Counted from the stretch's first letter, positions 26,137 to 35,350 are shown. The stretch is 36,067 bases of DNA from Marinoscillum furvescens DSM 4134 (GCF_003386095.1 NZ_QREG01000037.1:1-36067); one strand, 5' to 3'. Numbers and translations: made by a program. The notes: generated from the sequence alone by a model not told the origin.

Positions 26137-26720
26137 TCGTCAGCAAACAGCTGATCAAATTCACTACTACTTCCACTCAAACGAGTTTCACAACGCTGCC
26201 CTCGCAATAGCGGAAAATCATCAGCAGGAAGAAACTGTGACTTGGCACTCATCAGCTCCTCTCGAGCTTCCTTCTTTACCTGCTTTCTTTTGATGGTCTC
26301 TATAAACCTGCGAATTTGGACCATATCTTCGAGCAATAGTGGCGGCACCTTTACAGGCTTATCATCGTCGCCTTTTGCCACCATAGTGAAATAGCTGGAG
26401 TTGGTATGCTTGATGGTGTGCTGCTTTACATCCTCAGCAGTGACCTGTATGCCTACTACCAGAGAAGTATTGCCAACATAATTGACAGAAGCTTTGAGGT
26501 GAACCAAATCACCAACCTCCACAGGCTGTAAAAACTCTACTTCATCTACCGAAACCGTCACACAATATGCGCCTGCATGCTTGCTAGCACAAGCATAAGC
26601 CACTTTATCCATTAATGAGAGTAGAATCCCCCCATGTATCTTACCGCCAAAATTGGCATAGCTGGGGATCATGAGTTCTGTAAGGGTAGTTTGAGAAAAT
26701 TTTACAGGCAGTGCTTCCAT
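26133..26720 (-). CDS. Acyl-CoA thioesterase (hotdog fold)
   Basis: The 195-residue product has the YciA/ACOT-type hotdog domain (about 10-140): ANFGGKIHGGILLSLMDKVAYACASKHAG, with the conserved Asn/Gly turn and helix Asp, and SVDEVEFLQPVEVGDLVHLKASVNYVGNTS. It should hydrolyse acyl-CoA thioesters in the cytosol. A charged tail of about 45 residues (from KRKQVKKEAREEL) extends beyond the fold. Confidence 0.88.
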   Translation of the reverse strand: MEALPVKFSQTTLTELMIPSYANFGGKIHGGILLSLMDKVAYACASKHAGAYCVTVSVDEVEFLQPVEVGDLVHLKASVNYVGNTSLVVGIQVTAEDVKQHTIKHTNSSYFTMVAKGDDDKPVKVPPLLLEDMVQIRRFIETIKRKQVKKEAREELMSAKSQFLPADDFPLLRGQRCETRLSGSSSEFDQLFADD

Positions 26721-26729
26721 AGAAAAAGG

Positions 26730-27152
26730 TTAACCAACAAAATCACCGCTTTGCTGGCGACATTTACGTAAACGATTGTTTAATACCAGCTTCCACCACG
26801 GTCCTCGGGTAAAAACCAGCTTTAATTTCACAAAAAAATTATTTTTTTCAAGCTCCTTTCTTCCGGGGCTCCCAGGTATACCGGCCGGCTGCACCACATA
26901 TTCAAAACCCATCTTACGAGTAGCTTGTAACGCACATGGATTACCATACAAAATCCCACGAGATGACTCAGTATACAAGTAATCATAGCGCTTGCGTTTC
27001 GGGCGATTGGCGTTCTTATTGGCTTCCATGCCCATGGTTACATTTTCAGTAGGAAAGTCCCTTTTATAAACATCACGCGCAGCCTGACTACTGGCTGCAC
27101 TCACCACTGCACTCACTAGCGTCACTACCAAAATAACTCGTAACATCATCAT
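26730..27152 (-). CDS. Exported basic protein, unknown
   Basis: The 140-residue product begins MMMLRVILVVTLVSAVVSAAS, a signal peptide (any of the first three Met codons could start it). The mature part is basic, with NKNANRPKRKRYDYLY and RGPWWKLVLNNRLRKCRQQ. I do not recognise a domain. It sits 9 bp upstream of the thioesterase gene in the same direction. Confidence 0.65.
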   Translation of the reverse strand: MMMLRVILVVTLVSAVVSAASSQAARDVYKRDFPTENVTMGMEANKNANRPKRKRYDYLYTESSRGILYGNPCALQATRKMGFEYVVQPAGIPGSPGRKELEKNNFFVKLKLVFTRGPWWKLVLNNRLRKCRQQSGDFVG

Positions 27153-27248
27153 ACGGCAAAATCATTAGCCTTCTCCTGCTTAATATTCATAAAGATAGTG
27201 ATCTTACAATATCTTTGGCAGCTAATCACAGACCATACACTTTTTCTA

Positions 27249-28016
27249 ATGAAACATTTGGTAAGTTTTGTACTCAGAAATGTACCACGTAAATACCTTC
27301 AGCTAGTCAGTCATCATGCCTTGCGGGTGATGGCCCTGTTTTACAAAGGTAAAGGTGTACAGTGTACCGTCTGTGATTCTGAGTTTAGAAAATTTCTACC
27401 CTATGGCAGGGAATCCCGAGAAAATGCCCTCTGCCCAAAATGCCTGGCACTGGAGCGTCACCGACTTATTTGGCTGTACTTAAATGAACGTACTGACTTC
27501 TTTACCAAAGAACGAAAAATGCTTCACATTGCCCCTGAGCTATGTTTCATTGACCGTTTCGAAGCCCTACCGAACCTGGACTATATTACCGGAGACATAG
27601 AGTCACCTCTGGCAAAGGTGAAAATGGACATTCATAAAATCCCTTTTGATGCCAATAGTTTCGATGTGATTTTTTGCAATCATGTACTCGAACATGTAGC
27701 TGATGACCTCCTGGCCATGCGTGAGATGCATCGAGTGCTCAAACCAGGCGGATGGGCGATACTACAAGTTCCTTTTTTCCCTCCCTTGCCCGAGCAAACC
27801 TTTGAAGATGCTTCCATTACCTCTCCAAAAGAACGCGAAAAAGCTTTTGGTCAGGATGATCATGTGAGGCTCTATGGCCAAGACTATGCAGATCGGCTAC
27901 AGCAGGCTGGGTTCCAGGTAGTAGAAGAAAAACTGGTATTCGAATTACCCGCAGAAACCGTGAAAAAATATGCGCTTCCGGCTGAAGAGATCATCTACCG
28001 GGTAGAAAAGCACTAA
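27249..28016 (+). CDS. SAM-dependent methyltransferase with N-terminal CxxC pairs
   Basis: I prefer ATG 27249 (MKHLVSFVLRNVPRKYL) to an upstream in-frame start at 27198. Near residues 40-70 are two CxxC pairs (QCTVCDSEF and ALCPKCLALERHRL), suggesting a zinc-binding hairpin. A type 11 methyltransferase domain follows with MLHIAPELC, IPFDANSFDVIFCNHVLEHV and MREMHRVLKPGGWAILQVP. The substrate is unknown; the neighbouring glycosyltransferases hint at surface sugar or lipid modification. The stop overlaps the convergent glycosyltransferase stop in CTAA. Confidence 0.82.
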   Translation: MKHLVSFVLRNVPRKYLQLVSHHALRVMALFYKGKGVQCTVCDSEFRKFLPYGRESRENALCPKCLALERHRLIWLYLNERTDFFTKERKMLHIAPELCFIDRFEALPNLDYITGDIESPLAKVKMDIHKIPFDANSFDVIFCNHVLEHVADDLLAMREMHRVLKPGGWAILQVPFFPPLPEQTFEDASITSPKEREKAFGQDDHVRLYGQDYADRLQQAGFQVVEEKLVFELPAETVKKYALPAEEIIYRVEKH

Positions 28017-29008
28017 TAAAGCTCGATGTATTTTGTATTGGGATTGATGCCTCTTAGTTTTCTGATCCACTCATATACCAAACCATACCCATATCCCGTC
28101 AGCTGAAGTAAAGCCACGACAGGTGCCAGTAATGCCACACGAACAGAGCGTGTAACAAACAAGGCCTCTACACCAATCAAGAAAAGGTACAACCCATAGC
28201 CCAAAACGCCCAGGTAGCCCAGAGGATGCCCAAGAGCACTTAGTACCAGCGATAAGACCATCCCCAACACAAAAAAGGTTGGGAACAAATGAATTAATCC
28301 TACCTGGCCCTTATGAAACCTGGAAAGGTTAATTCTTGCTCTTCCAAAGTACTTGAGCTGTTTGTAAAATTTATGAAGACTCGTTCTTCTTTTGTGGTAT
28401 ACGTATGCCTCTGGAATAAGGGCGGTCTTAAAACCAAGCTTCAGAATGCGTGTACTAAACTCCATATCTTCACCCATAAAAGGGATAACATAGCCCTTTG
28501 TCTTCTCAAAAACCTCTCGGCTGATGCCCATATTAAAGCTGCGAGGATGATAAGTACCCACATGAGACTTGCGCCCACGAATTCCTCCGGTGGTGAAAAA
28601 AGAAGTCATCACATGATTAATTGCTTTTTGGGTAAATGTAAACGAGGTGTGAGCAGCATCTGGCCCACCATATGCATCCACAGGGGTCGTTTCCAAAAAA
28701 GCATCTACAGCCTCTAAATAATGGGGTGGGATAAGACAATCGGAATCAAAAACAATGAGGTATTTGCCCTGAGCACGTTCATAGCCATAGTTACGCGCAA
28801 AGCCCTGTCCCCCATTAGCTTTTTCAAAATAATGGATGTTTAGTACATCTGAATATTTTCCGGGCAGGTGGTCACAGCGTACCGTGGAACCGTCCTCTAC
28901 TAGCACCACTTCAAAATCAGTAAATCGCTGATGGGTAAGGCTTTCCAATAATTCGTCTACCTCATCAGGGCGATTGTATACAGGGATAATAATTGAGTAT
29001 TTAGGCAT
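28013..29008 (-). CDS. Family 2 glycosyltransferase
   Basis: The start at 29008 (MPKYSIIIPVYNRPDEVDELL) fits the GT-A fold better than an upstream ATG at 29023. It has the nucleotide-binding VVLVEDGS, the metal-binding DSD in KYLIVFDSDCLIPPHYLEAV, and MGEDMEFSTRILKLGFK as the acceptor-side ED motif. Two hydrophobic segments lie near the C-terminus (about 235-285), suggesting membrane association. It is the last gene of a six-gene operon and overlaps the preceding gene by 8 bp. Confidence 0.9.
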   Translation of the reverse strand: MPKYSIIIPVYNRPDEVDELLESLTHQRFTDFEVVLVEDGSTVRCDHLPGKYSDVLNIHYFEKANGGQGFARNYGYERAQGKYLIVFDSDCLIPPHYLEAVDAFLETTPVDAYGGPDAAHTSFTFTQKAINHVMTSFFTTGGIRGRKSHVGTYHPRSFNMGISREVFEKTKGYVIPFMGEDMEFSTRILKLGFKTALIPEAYVYHKRRTSLHKFYKQLKYFGRARINLSRFHKGQVGLIHLFPTFFVLGMVLSLVLSALGHPLGYLGVLGYGLYLFLIGVEALFVTRSVRVALLAPVVALLQLTGYGYGLVYEWIRKLRGINPNTKYIELY

Positions 29009-29972
29009 CGCCCAGCGTTTCACTTATCAGGTAATCACCCTTTTTGGGATTAGCCTGTATGATCATTTCACCTAAAAATCCCGCTAAAAACATTTGTGAT
29101 CCTATTAGGATGCCTACCAGCGCAAGAAAAAATAAAGGCTGATCCACTACATCACGCACTGGTAAATCCATGTATTGACGGTACAGCTTATCTCCTATTA
29201 CATAGACCGTCACCATCATACCAAACAAGAATGATAATATACCCAATGTACCAAAAAAGTGCATCGGCTTTTTGCGGAAACGCGTCACAAAGCTAACCGA
29301 AATGAGATCGAGAAACCCGTGAATGAAGCGTTCCAACCCAAACTTGGTTGTCCCGTATTTTCGTTCCCGGTGCTGAACGACCTTCTCACCAATCTTATAA
29401 AACCCGTTCCACTTAGCTATCAATGGAATATAGCGATGCATTTCCCCATACACCTCTATGTTTTTGACTACCTCACGATCATACGCTTTCAGCCCACAGT
29501 TAAAGTCATGTAGTTTTATACCGGACACCCAACGTGTCACTCTGTTGAAAAATTTGGAAGGAATCGTTTTCCCTAGTGGGTCGTGTCGCTTTTTTTTCCA
29601 GCCGGATACCAATTGAAAGCCTTCCTCACGAATCATACGAACAAGCTCTGGTAGCTCATCCGGACTATCTTGCAAGTCAGCATCCATAGTCACCACTACA
29701 GCTCCTCTCGCGCGCTCAAAACCGGTCTGTAGTGCCGCGGATTTTCCATAGTTTCGATTAAACTTAATACCTACGGCTCTCCCATCTTTAGCATAAAGGC
29801 CCTTAATAACCTGCCAGGAACTATCCTGACTACCGTCATCGATAAACAACACCTCCGCAACTAACTGGTGCTCATCTACCACTCGGCAGATCCATGCAAA
29901 CAGCTCTGGCAAGGACTCCTCTTCATTATATACCGGTACTACTATCGAAAGATCTACTGCTTGCTCTGACAC
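29001..29972 (-). CDS. Family 2 glycosyltransferase with C-terminal membrane helices (DPM/GtrB-like)
   Basis: The 323-residue product has the GT-A motifs LSIVVPVYNEEESLPELF, VLFIDDGSQDSSW, VVTMDADLQDSPDELP (DXD) and FNCGLKAYDREVV. Two transmembrane helices follow at about 235-260 and 275-300. This layout is typical of polyprenyl-phosphate sugar transferases, which load a lipid carrier on the inner face of the inner membrane. The sugar is not predictable. Confidence 0.92.
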   Translation of the reverse strand: MSEQAVDLSIVVPVYNEEESLPELFAWICRVVDEHQLVAEVLFIDDGSQDSSWQVIKGLYAKDGRAVGIKFNRNYGKSAALQTGFERARGAVVVTMDADLQDSPDELPELVRMIREEGFQLVSGWKKKRHDPLGKTIPSKFFNRVTRWVSGIKLHDFNCGLKAYDREVVKNIEVYGEMHRYIPLIAKWNGFYKIGEKVVQHRERKYGTTKFGLERFIHGFLDLISVSFVTRFRKKPMHFFGTLGILSFLFGMMVTVYVIGDKLYRQYMDLPVRDVVDQPLFFLALVGILIGSQMFLAGFLGEMIIQANPKKGDYLISETLGDA

Positions 29973-29976
29973 TTAA

Positions 29977-30495
29977 TTATTCAAATTCTGGTCTTGAATT
30001 TTTGTTTATAGCCGAAATGATCAGAGATATGATCACGCCCGCAATCACTCCACCTACGATACCGAACACGACCATCATACCAGGTGTCATGAATTTCTCA
30101 GAGATACTCAATGCCTGATCGATCTGGTCGTCAGACATCCCCTGCTCTTCCATCGACATTCGCTGCACCTCTTTGATATTTTCAATAAAGGACGTATTGA
30201 TAAACTTCACATAGATAAAGGTGAATACTGCAGAGATACAAGAACTTACAAGTGCGAGCAATGTTCCCAAGCCCACGCCTTGCCCATAATTCATGTAGCC
30301 GTCACCTTCTCTCAGATACTCCTTTTGTGCAAAAAAGATAAGCGCTGCAGTTACTAAGACTCCCACCCAGTTTAGGTATTGATTGTCGTAAAGCCCGGCA
30401 AAATCTATGATGATGAAAAAAATAATAGCAATAAGTCCATTAATTACCCCGTATTTAATGGCTACACTTTTCATGGACACATTTGTTTCTTCCAT
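29977..30495 (-). CDS. DUF4199 membrane protein
   Basis: The 172-residue protein has four hydrophobic helices (about 12-30, 38-53, 72-95 and 133-160). The central pattern YMNYGQGVGLGTLLALVSSCISAVFTFIYVKFI fits the DUF4199 family of Bacteroidota. A Met/Glu-rich loop (EVQRMSMEEQGMSDDQIDQAL) lies before the last helix. Function is unknown. It is paired with a second DUF4199-like gene 11 bp upstream. Confidence 0.8.
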   Translation of the reverse strand: MEETNVSMKSVAIKYGVINGLIAIIFFIIIDFAGLYDNQYLNWVGVLVTAALIFFAQKEYLREGDGYMNYGQGVGLGTLLALVSSCISAVFTFIYVKFINTSFIENIKEVQRMSMEEQGMSDDQIDQALSISEKFMTPGMMVVFGIVGGVIAGVIISLIISAINKNSRPEFE

Positions 30496-30506
30496 TTTAT
30501 TCTTAT

Positions 30507-31016
30507 TTAAGAGTTAGGTTGTTTCCTTAAAATTATGGATATCACCGGGGTAACAAAGAATCCTGTCAGAATTTTTTGCATAGCGGATCTCCAAATCAGA
30601 TCCCATTTGGTCGTTTGTGCTATCTGCTGGAGCTGACTTTGGTAGCCCTCTTCGCCTATTTTTTGGATGTAAACATCTTTTCCCTTCTCTAGAAGAGCCT
30701 TAGCTGAGTCCTGATATGCAGAAATCGCAGATGGCTCCGCAGAAAAATATATCAGTACATAAACCAAAAACAATGCAGTTCCAACAGTATATACCCAAAA
30801 CCCCACCGTCATGCCCTGCCAAAAATGTAACACGCTGCCATTGGTGTCTTTTTGGTTTTTTATAGCGGCAAATATAAATACGCCGAATATGACCAAATTC
30901 ACTAAAAAGTGACGAAAATCTGTAATAGGGTTGCCATCCATCCAAATGGATACTTGAAATACCGCAGCTAAAAACACCCCACAAAACCACGCAAACTTTA
31001 ATGCCGACTTAATCAT
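30507..31016 (-). CDS. DUF4199-like membrane protein
   Basis: The 169-residue protein has the same four-helix layout as its neighbour at 29977. It has LHFWQGMTVGFWVYTVGTALFLVYVLIYF in the centre, matching the neighbour's GQGVGLGT block in position, and a final helix GFFVTPVISIILRK. The two probably arose by tandem duplication and may form a heteromer. Function is unknown. Confidence 0.72.
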   Translation of the reverse strand: MIKSALKFAWFCGVFLAAVFQVSIWMDGNPITDFRHFLVNLVIFGVFIFAAIKNQKDTNGSVLHFWQGMTVGFWVYTVGTALFLVYVLIYFSAEPSAISAYQDSAKALLEKGKDVYIQKIGEEGYQSQLQQIAQTTKWDLIWRSAMQKILTGFFVTPVISIILRKQPNS

Positions 31017-31022
31017 TACCTA

Positions 31023-32276
31023 TCAATTGTTCAAATACAGCCCGGACTGATACACACCAAGACTTTTTCCCTTCAGTTCCTGATTGAAGCGTGGACTATT
31101 CTGTGATTTAGAAGGATTAGAACCCCTTTTCAAGGTCCATTTCACTTCAGGATCTAGTAGTGTAAACCGCGCTTCACTTCCCTCGGTAATAGAAATCTCT
31201 GGCAAACCTAGCACTGATCTAGGGCCATGTGTGAGTTTATCTATTATGAGCTCAAGACTCAAATCTTTAGTTAGCACAAGCAGGTCTGAAACAAAAGAAG
31301 AGTATGCATTCATACCAAAACTCGCCAGATCGAACTCTAACTCTTTGCACTCAGGATCGTGAGGCTGATGTGAGGATACTATGGCGTCAATCACTCCACT
31401 TCTTATTCCCTCCAGCAAAACCAGGCGATCTTCCTCCGTTCTCAGTGGTGGGTCCACTTTGAAATTGGCATCATAGCCAACCAAATCCTGATCTGTATAT
31501 AATAGCTGTGCAAGTGCTACATCGCATGTCACCGCCAGCCCCTCAGCCTTAGCCGCTTGGATCAAAGCTACACCACCAGCAGTAGACAAATGAGTGAAGT
31601 GAATCTTTCCTCCTGCGTAGCGTAAAATATCCAGATCACGTTTTATGGATATTTCTTCAGACACAGAAGGCTCTCCATTCATCCCCAATGTAGTACTGAC
31701 CAGTCCTTCATGCATTTGAGCATGCTGAGCCAGGTGCACATCCTTAGGGCGGGTAATGAGCATGCCATCAAATTTTTGAAGGTATTGCAACACCTTCAGC
31801 AATAGCTCTGCATTCCAAATAGGATTGAGCCCATCAGTAAATGCAACAGCCCCTGCTGTATGTAAGTCTATGATCTCTGTGAGATTTTCTCCCTTGCACC
31901 CTTCACTTGCTGCTGCCAGTGCATGAAGGCTAACCCCTTCACCAGATCTGGAAAGCAGAAATTTCACATCCCCTTTTGTTTCTATTACTGGATCTGTATT
32001 AGGTATTAGACACACATCCGTAAACCCGGCATGACGTGCCGAAAGAATCCCTGAATCTATATCTTCTTTATGCTCGTTGCCTGGCTCACCAAATTGCGCA
32101 AACAAATCAAAAAAACCTGGAGATAATGGCTTCCCCTCCAAATCATAGACATCATCCCCTTTCAGTTGAAGGCCAATTTCAGCAATTCTTCCATCCTCTA
32201 TCAAAACATCAACTTGTTGCCCGTTAAAGGCGGACCGAATATCAATTATCTGGGCATTAGCTAGTACGAAACTCAT
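31023..32276 (-). CDS. Dihydroorotase-like protein lacking metal ligands
   Basis: The 417-residue amidohydrolase-fold protein aligns throughout with multifunctional-type dihydroorotase: LSPGFFDLFAQFGEPGNEHKED (normally PGFIDMHVHLREPG), FTDVCLIPNTDPVI, KIHFTHLSTAGGVALI and SSHQPHDPECKELEFDLASFGM. The metal-binding HxH is replaced by Phe59-Ala60-Gln61, the carbamoyl-aspartate arginine by Gly63, and the catalytic Asp of the DHAPH motif by Ser. It is therefore probably inactive as a dihydroorotase and may be a structural partner of aspartate carbamoyltransferase, as known for PyrC' proteins. Its start overlaps the BatA-like gene stop by 4 bp. Confidence 0.85.
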   Translation of the reverse strand: MSFVLANAQIIDIRSAFNGQQVDVLIEDGRIAEIGLQLKGDDVYDLEGKPLSPGFFDLFAQFGEPGNEHKEDIDSGILSARHAGFTDVCLIPNTDPVIETKGDVKFLLSRSGEGVSLHALAAASEGCKGENLTEIIDLHTAGAVAFTDGLNPIWNAELLLKVLQYLQKFDGMLITRPKDVHLAQHAQMHEGLVSTTLGMNGEPSVSEEISIKRDLDILRYAGGKIHFTHLSTAGGVALIQAAKAEGLAVTCDVALAQLLYTDQDLVGYDANFKVDPPLRTEEDRLVLLEGIRSGVIDAIVSSHQPHDPECKELEFDLASFGMNAYSSFVSDLLVLTKDLSLELIIDKLTHGPRSVLGLPEISITEGSEARFTLLDPEVKWTLKRGSNPSKSQNSPRFNQELKGKSLGVYQSGLYLNN

Positions 32277-34198
32277 TTAGCAAATCGTAGGAGTAGTGTT
32301 TCTAGTATCACAAAAATTAAAGCCAAAACTAATGCATATTTCCATAAGGCCGTACGATCATTACCTTCTGACTGCACCTGACTAAGTATTTTGCTTGAAT
32401 CGATCGACTCTACCTCTACATTTCCTCTATCCGCCAACCCTGCACGCAGTTCGTCAGCCGTATAAGCTTCAAGTAAAGATTCTGCTTTTGGATGGTTCAG
32501 CGCTATTGAAGAAATCGTATCCGTCCCTACCACTACTTTATAGGTTCCCGGGTCAGTTAAAGTCTCTGGAAGTTCTAATATCAGATCCTCACCTACAAAA
32601 CGATAAGAAGGAATATAAACTTGACGACCGTGTAACTCTACCAAATCATTAGAAGAAACGCTATCGGCACGCACTTTTATTAATGATGTCGAAAACCTAT
32701 AGTACAAGTCTGTAGAACTATTCCGCTGACTGAGTCTATACATTACAGGTACAAACAACGAATGTTTATGAAAATTAGTGACTGAATCCACCAGGTCTGA
32801 TGCAAAGAAATAATACGGTTTATTTCCTGACTTAACAAAGAATGCCTCGTTTGCATTGGTTTCTAGCAACGTCTCGTAAAAACCATTTATTTTATACCGT
32901 ACATTCACGCTAGGCATGCTCACACGGTCATTGTCTGCATTAAACACACCCTCAAAATATGGTAACTTGAGCGTTTCTGTACTTAAAGAATTCTTCACCT
33001 CATTGTTCAATCGCTCTAGTCTCACCCCTAATAACCGCTGGTAACCTTCAAGATTCGATGTTTCCCCCGGAATCAACAACACTTTTTTATTCAAATTTTC
33101 TAACTGGTTGATAAGCCAATCAGGTATCGAACTCAACCCATTAAGAATAATCAGGTCCGACTTATTCAGGGCTTCAGAAGAAACATTGTCTAAACCATAC
33201 CACTGGTAATCGAATAATTGCTCGTTAGCAAAAACACGTTGAAAATAGGAAGTCTTCGTACTACCTAGTTCGACAACTCTATTTTTCCCCAATGGCAAAA
33301 TCTCAAAATAAAAACTATTGTCAAAAACAACAGCCCCGTCATCCAACACCACTTCATAGCTACCAAACACGTCCTCATTAGAGGAAATATTTACCGATAA
33401 ATTCATTACACCACCTGCAGCCAAATCCTGTGTATAAGATGCCAATTGTTGTCCATCTTTCAGAATTTTAATCAGACGCTCTTTTACATCTTCAAGCCCC
33501 CCATTACCTACAGAAACAATCAATTCATTTTCCTTAAAAACACCAATAGGGTTCGCTAAATAAACACTATCCACATACAGATTGGGATTATTTCTTACTT
33601 CGAGTTTTATAAACTTATAATTTATAGAAGTGTCTAGCGCCAATGAGGCCAATTCACCTAAAGCAGAAACTTGAAAATCGCTGTAGACATTAACTGAATT
33701 AAAACCCTCATGAGTTCTCAATTTTGACAATCCATTTTTTAAATTCGATGAAGCATAGTTTATGTCCATTCTTCTAGAACCTCGAACAATCCCTTCGTTA
33801 TTAAAAATTGAAGATTCTTGTTTCTGTGGACTCAAAAATGAATTATTGATTGCAGTCAATGCTAAACCCATTAGCGATTCTCCAACAGCACTCTTTTGTT
33901 GCATACTAAAAGAGTTATCCAAATACAGTGCTTTAGAAGTTTGTTTTGCTTCCTTAGAAGCTAATAGTGTTGGTTGAGCAAATGCCAAAACAATGAAGCT
34001 AAGAGCCAATAACCGGGAAAGCAAAATCAAAAACTTCTTAATATTTGATTTAGCCTTTTGTTGCTGCTCCACAGTACGTAAAAACAGTGTATTTGAAAAG
34101 TAAACCTTCTTCACCCTTCTTAGACTAAACAAGTGCACCAGAATTGGTATGAGTAACACAAAGAGCCCCCAAAAGGCTGATGGATTTAGGAAGTACAT
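32273..34198 (-). CDS. BatA-like membrane protein
   Basis: The 641-residue product begins with the BatA N-terminal domain MYFLNPSAFWGLFVLLIPILVHLFSLRRVKKVYFSN, then a second helix (FLILLSRLLALSFIVLAFAQPTLL). A degenerate von Willebrand A-like region follows with LDNSFSMQ in place of DxSxS, then a long periplasmic beta-rich part and a final helix (ALWKYALVLALIFVILETLLLRF). This protein type is widespread in Bacteroidota and probably acts in envelope maintenance. It is the first gene of the operon running to 28013. Confidence 0.87.
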   Translation of the reverse strand: MYFLNPSAFWGLFVLLIPILVHLFSLRRVKKVYFSNTLFLRTVEQQQKAKSNIKKFLILLSRLLALSFIVLAFAQPTLLASKEAKQTSKALYLDNSFSMQQKSAVGESLMGLALTAINNSFLSPQKQESSIFNNEGIVRGSRRMDINYASSNLKNGLSKLRTHEGFNSVNVYSDFQVSALGELASLALDTSINYKFIKLEVRNNPNLYVDSVYLANPIGVFKENELIVSVGNGGLEDVKERLIKILKDGQQLASYTQDLAAGGVMNLSVNISSNEDVFGSYEVVLDDGAVVFDNSFYFEILPLGKNRVVELGSTKTSYFQRVFANEQLFDYQWYGLDNVSSEALNKSDLIILNGLSSIPDWLINQLENLNKKVLLIPGETSNLEGYQRLLGVRLERLNNEVKNSLSTETLKLPYFEGVFNADNDRVSMPSVNVRYKINGFYETLLETNANEAFFVKSGNKPYYFFASDLVDSVTNFHKHSLFVPVMYRLSQRNSSTDLYYRFSTSLIKVRADSVSSNDLVELHGRQVYIPSYRFVGEDLILELPETLTDPGTYKVVVGTDTISSIALNHPKAESLLEAYTADELRAGLADRGNVEVESIDSSKILSQVQSEGNDRTALWKYALVLALIFVILETLLLRFAK

Positions 34199-34323
34199 AA
34201 GCTAATCACCTCTTTCTTCTATCCACCAAATCTACAGCATAAAGATTGAAGTCCACTTTGATCTTTTACCTTTCCGTGTTGTTCAGATTTATCCAATCAT
34301 CCAACTCAAATCTTAGTTCATGT

Positions 34324-35124
34324 TTAAACAATCTTCCAATCTATTAAGCTTCTCTGAAAGTGAATGATGCACTTTTGCTGCAGGCTCTCGCTGTAGACTT
34401 TGGCTGTGACAGTATCCAGTCCTGTTAGTCCATCGAAGACAAACAAGCCTACTTTTTCAACTCCCCGCTCTTTTATCCTCTCAAGAACTTCTTCCCATCC
34501 TGAGGCTGATTCTTGAGGGATATTGACGATATCGAGCACCTCTCTAGTGAGATCTTCCTTCAGCCCTAAGAGCACATAAAATGCTTCCGTGGCTACACGA
34601 TCCCTCCTCACTTTTATGTGAATTGCATCAATATATACGATAGGGTAATAGCTGTCCAGGTCTCGGTTCAGCCAGGAATCAATTAAAGCACTGAAGTCAG
34701 TGGTGATTCTTGAAATACTGCTTTTACTGTAAGACTTACCATAGACCTCTTCAACAACGCCTTCGATCTGGCGTGTTGTGAGCCCCTTACCATATAGCTC
34801 AAAACATAAATTCTTGATGGCGTCTTCCTGTTGATCTAACAATCCTAACACCACAGGCTTAAAGACTCCCAAACGGTCACGAGGAATCGACAAGGTCAGT
34901 TTGGAACCTATCCCACTACGAGTTGCTTTGCGATAACCATTTCCTTTGTTGTTAGGATCCTGTTTTGTTTCCAAAAAATGATTCCGTTCACTGAGCATTA
35001 GTCCATTGATCATCATTGAAAATAAATCGTTGAGACCATGCTCTTTTTCTAATTCTGCATTGATTACACTTTGTACTTGCTTTTTGCTTAGTTTTAATCG
35101 GGTTTCCTCTTGATTTTCTTTCAT
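34324..35124 (-). pseudogene. IS256-family (Mutator-type) transposase, C-terminally truncated
   Basis: The 266-residue remnant starts normally (MKENQEETRLKLSKKQVQSV). It has GNGYRKATRSGIGSKLTLSIPRDRLG, the first catalytic Asp in YPIVYIDAIHIKVRRD (Asp166) and the second in VGLFVFDGLTGLDTV (Asp231). Family transposases are about 400 residues and need a third acidic residue (Glu) in the missing part. The frame ends in an unrelated-looking IDWKIV after HFQRSL. It should be inactive. Confidence 0.88.
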
Positions 35125-35180
35125 AATTTTTGTCGTTATTAATTATGAAGTTATCCTGTGGGAAACCTCTTTTCAAAACT

Positions 35181-35210
35181 CTATTTTAGACACACTTTTT
35201 GGGACGGTAT
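35181..35210 (-). repeat. Candidate terminal inverted repeat of the IS256-family element
   Basis: The CCGTCCCAAAAAGTGTG stretch on the minus strand resembles IS256-family ends. The partner end is lost, so the exact boundary cannot be fixed. Confidence 0.5.
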
Positions 35211-35307
35211 GGATGATCATCGCTAGTTTAGCCTATTGCCCGGAGCTAGCAATCAATAAGTAAAAACCAGACATATTATAGCTCTCAGAGCCCAGGTACA
35301 AGAACAT

Positions 35308-35345
35308 ATGAAAGGATAGGTCAAATAAAAATTCTTATCTGTTTG
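35308..35345 (-). pseudogene. Most decayed terminator copy of the 5S array
   Basis: AAAGGATAGGTC, then a spacer, then ATCTGTTTGATAAAG aligns with the intact AAAGGGTAGCTC ... ACCCTTTGATAAAG at 35986-36020, but the stem no longer pairs well. Confidence 0.5.
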
Positions 35346-35350
35346 ATAAA

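Larger units (their letters stand above)
34321..35210 (-). mobile_element. Truncated IS256-family insertion sequence
   Basis: The element keeps one end and the 5' two thirds of its transposase. The retained end is at about 35181-35210, where the minus strand begins ATACCGTCCCAAAAAGTGTG, typical of terminal repeats of this family. No matching inverted repeat is visible at the other side, where transposase similarity stops near 34350. The element separates the BatA-like operon from the decayed 5S array. Confidence 0.8.

Noticed and set aside
27214-27243. TTTG / TACACTTT promoter for the methyltransferase
   Set aside because: The -33-like box and spacing are plausible but the -7 box is off consensus by one position; support is too weak to list as a feature.
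31023-32276. Calling this gene a functional pyrC
   Set aside because: The HxH metal ligands, the substrate Arg and the catalytic Asp are all replaced, so the name would mislead.
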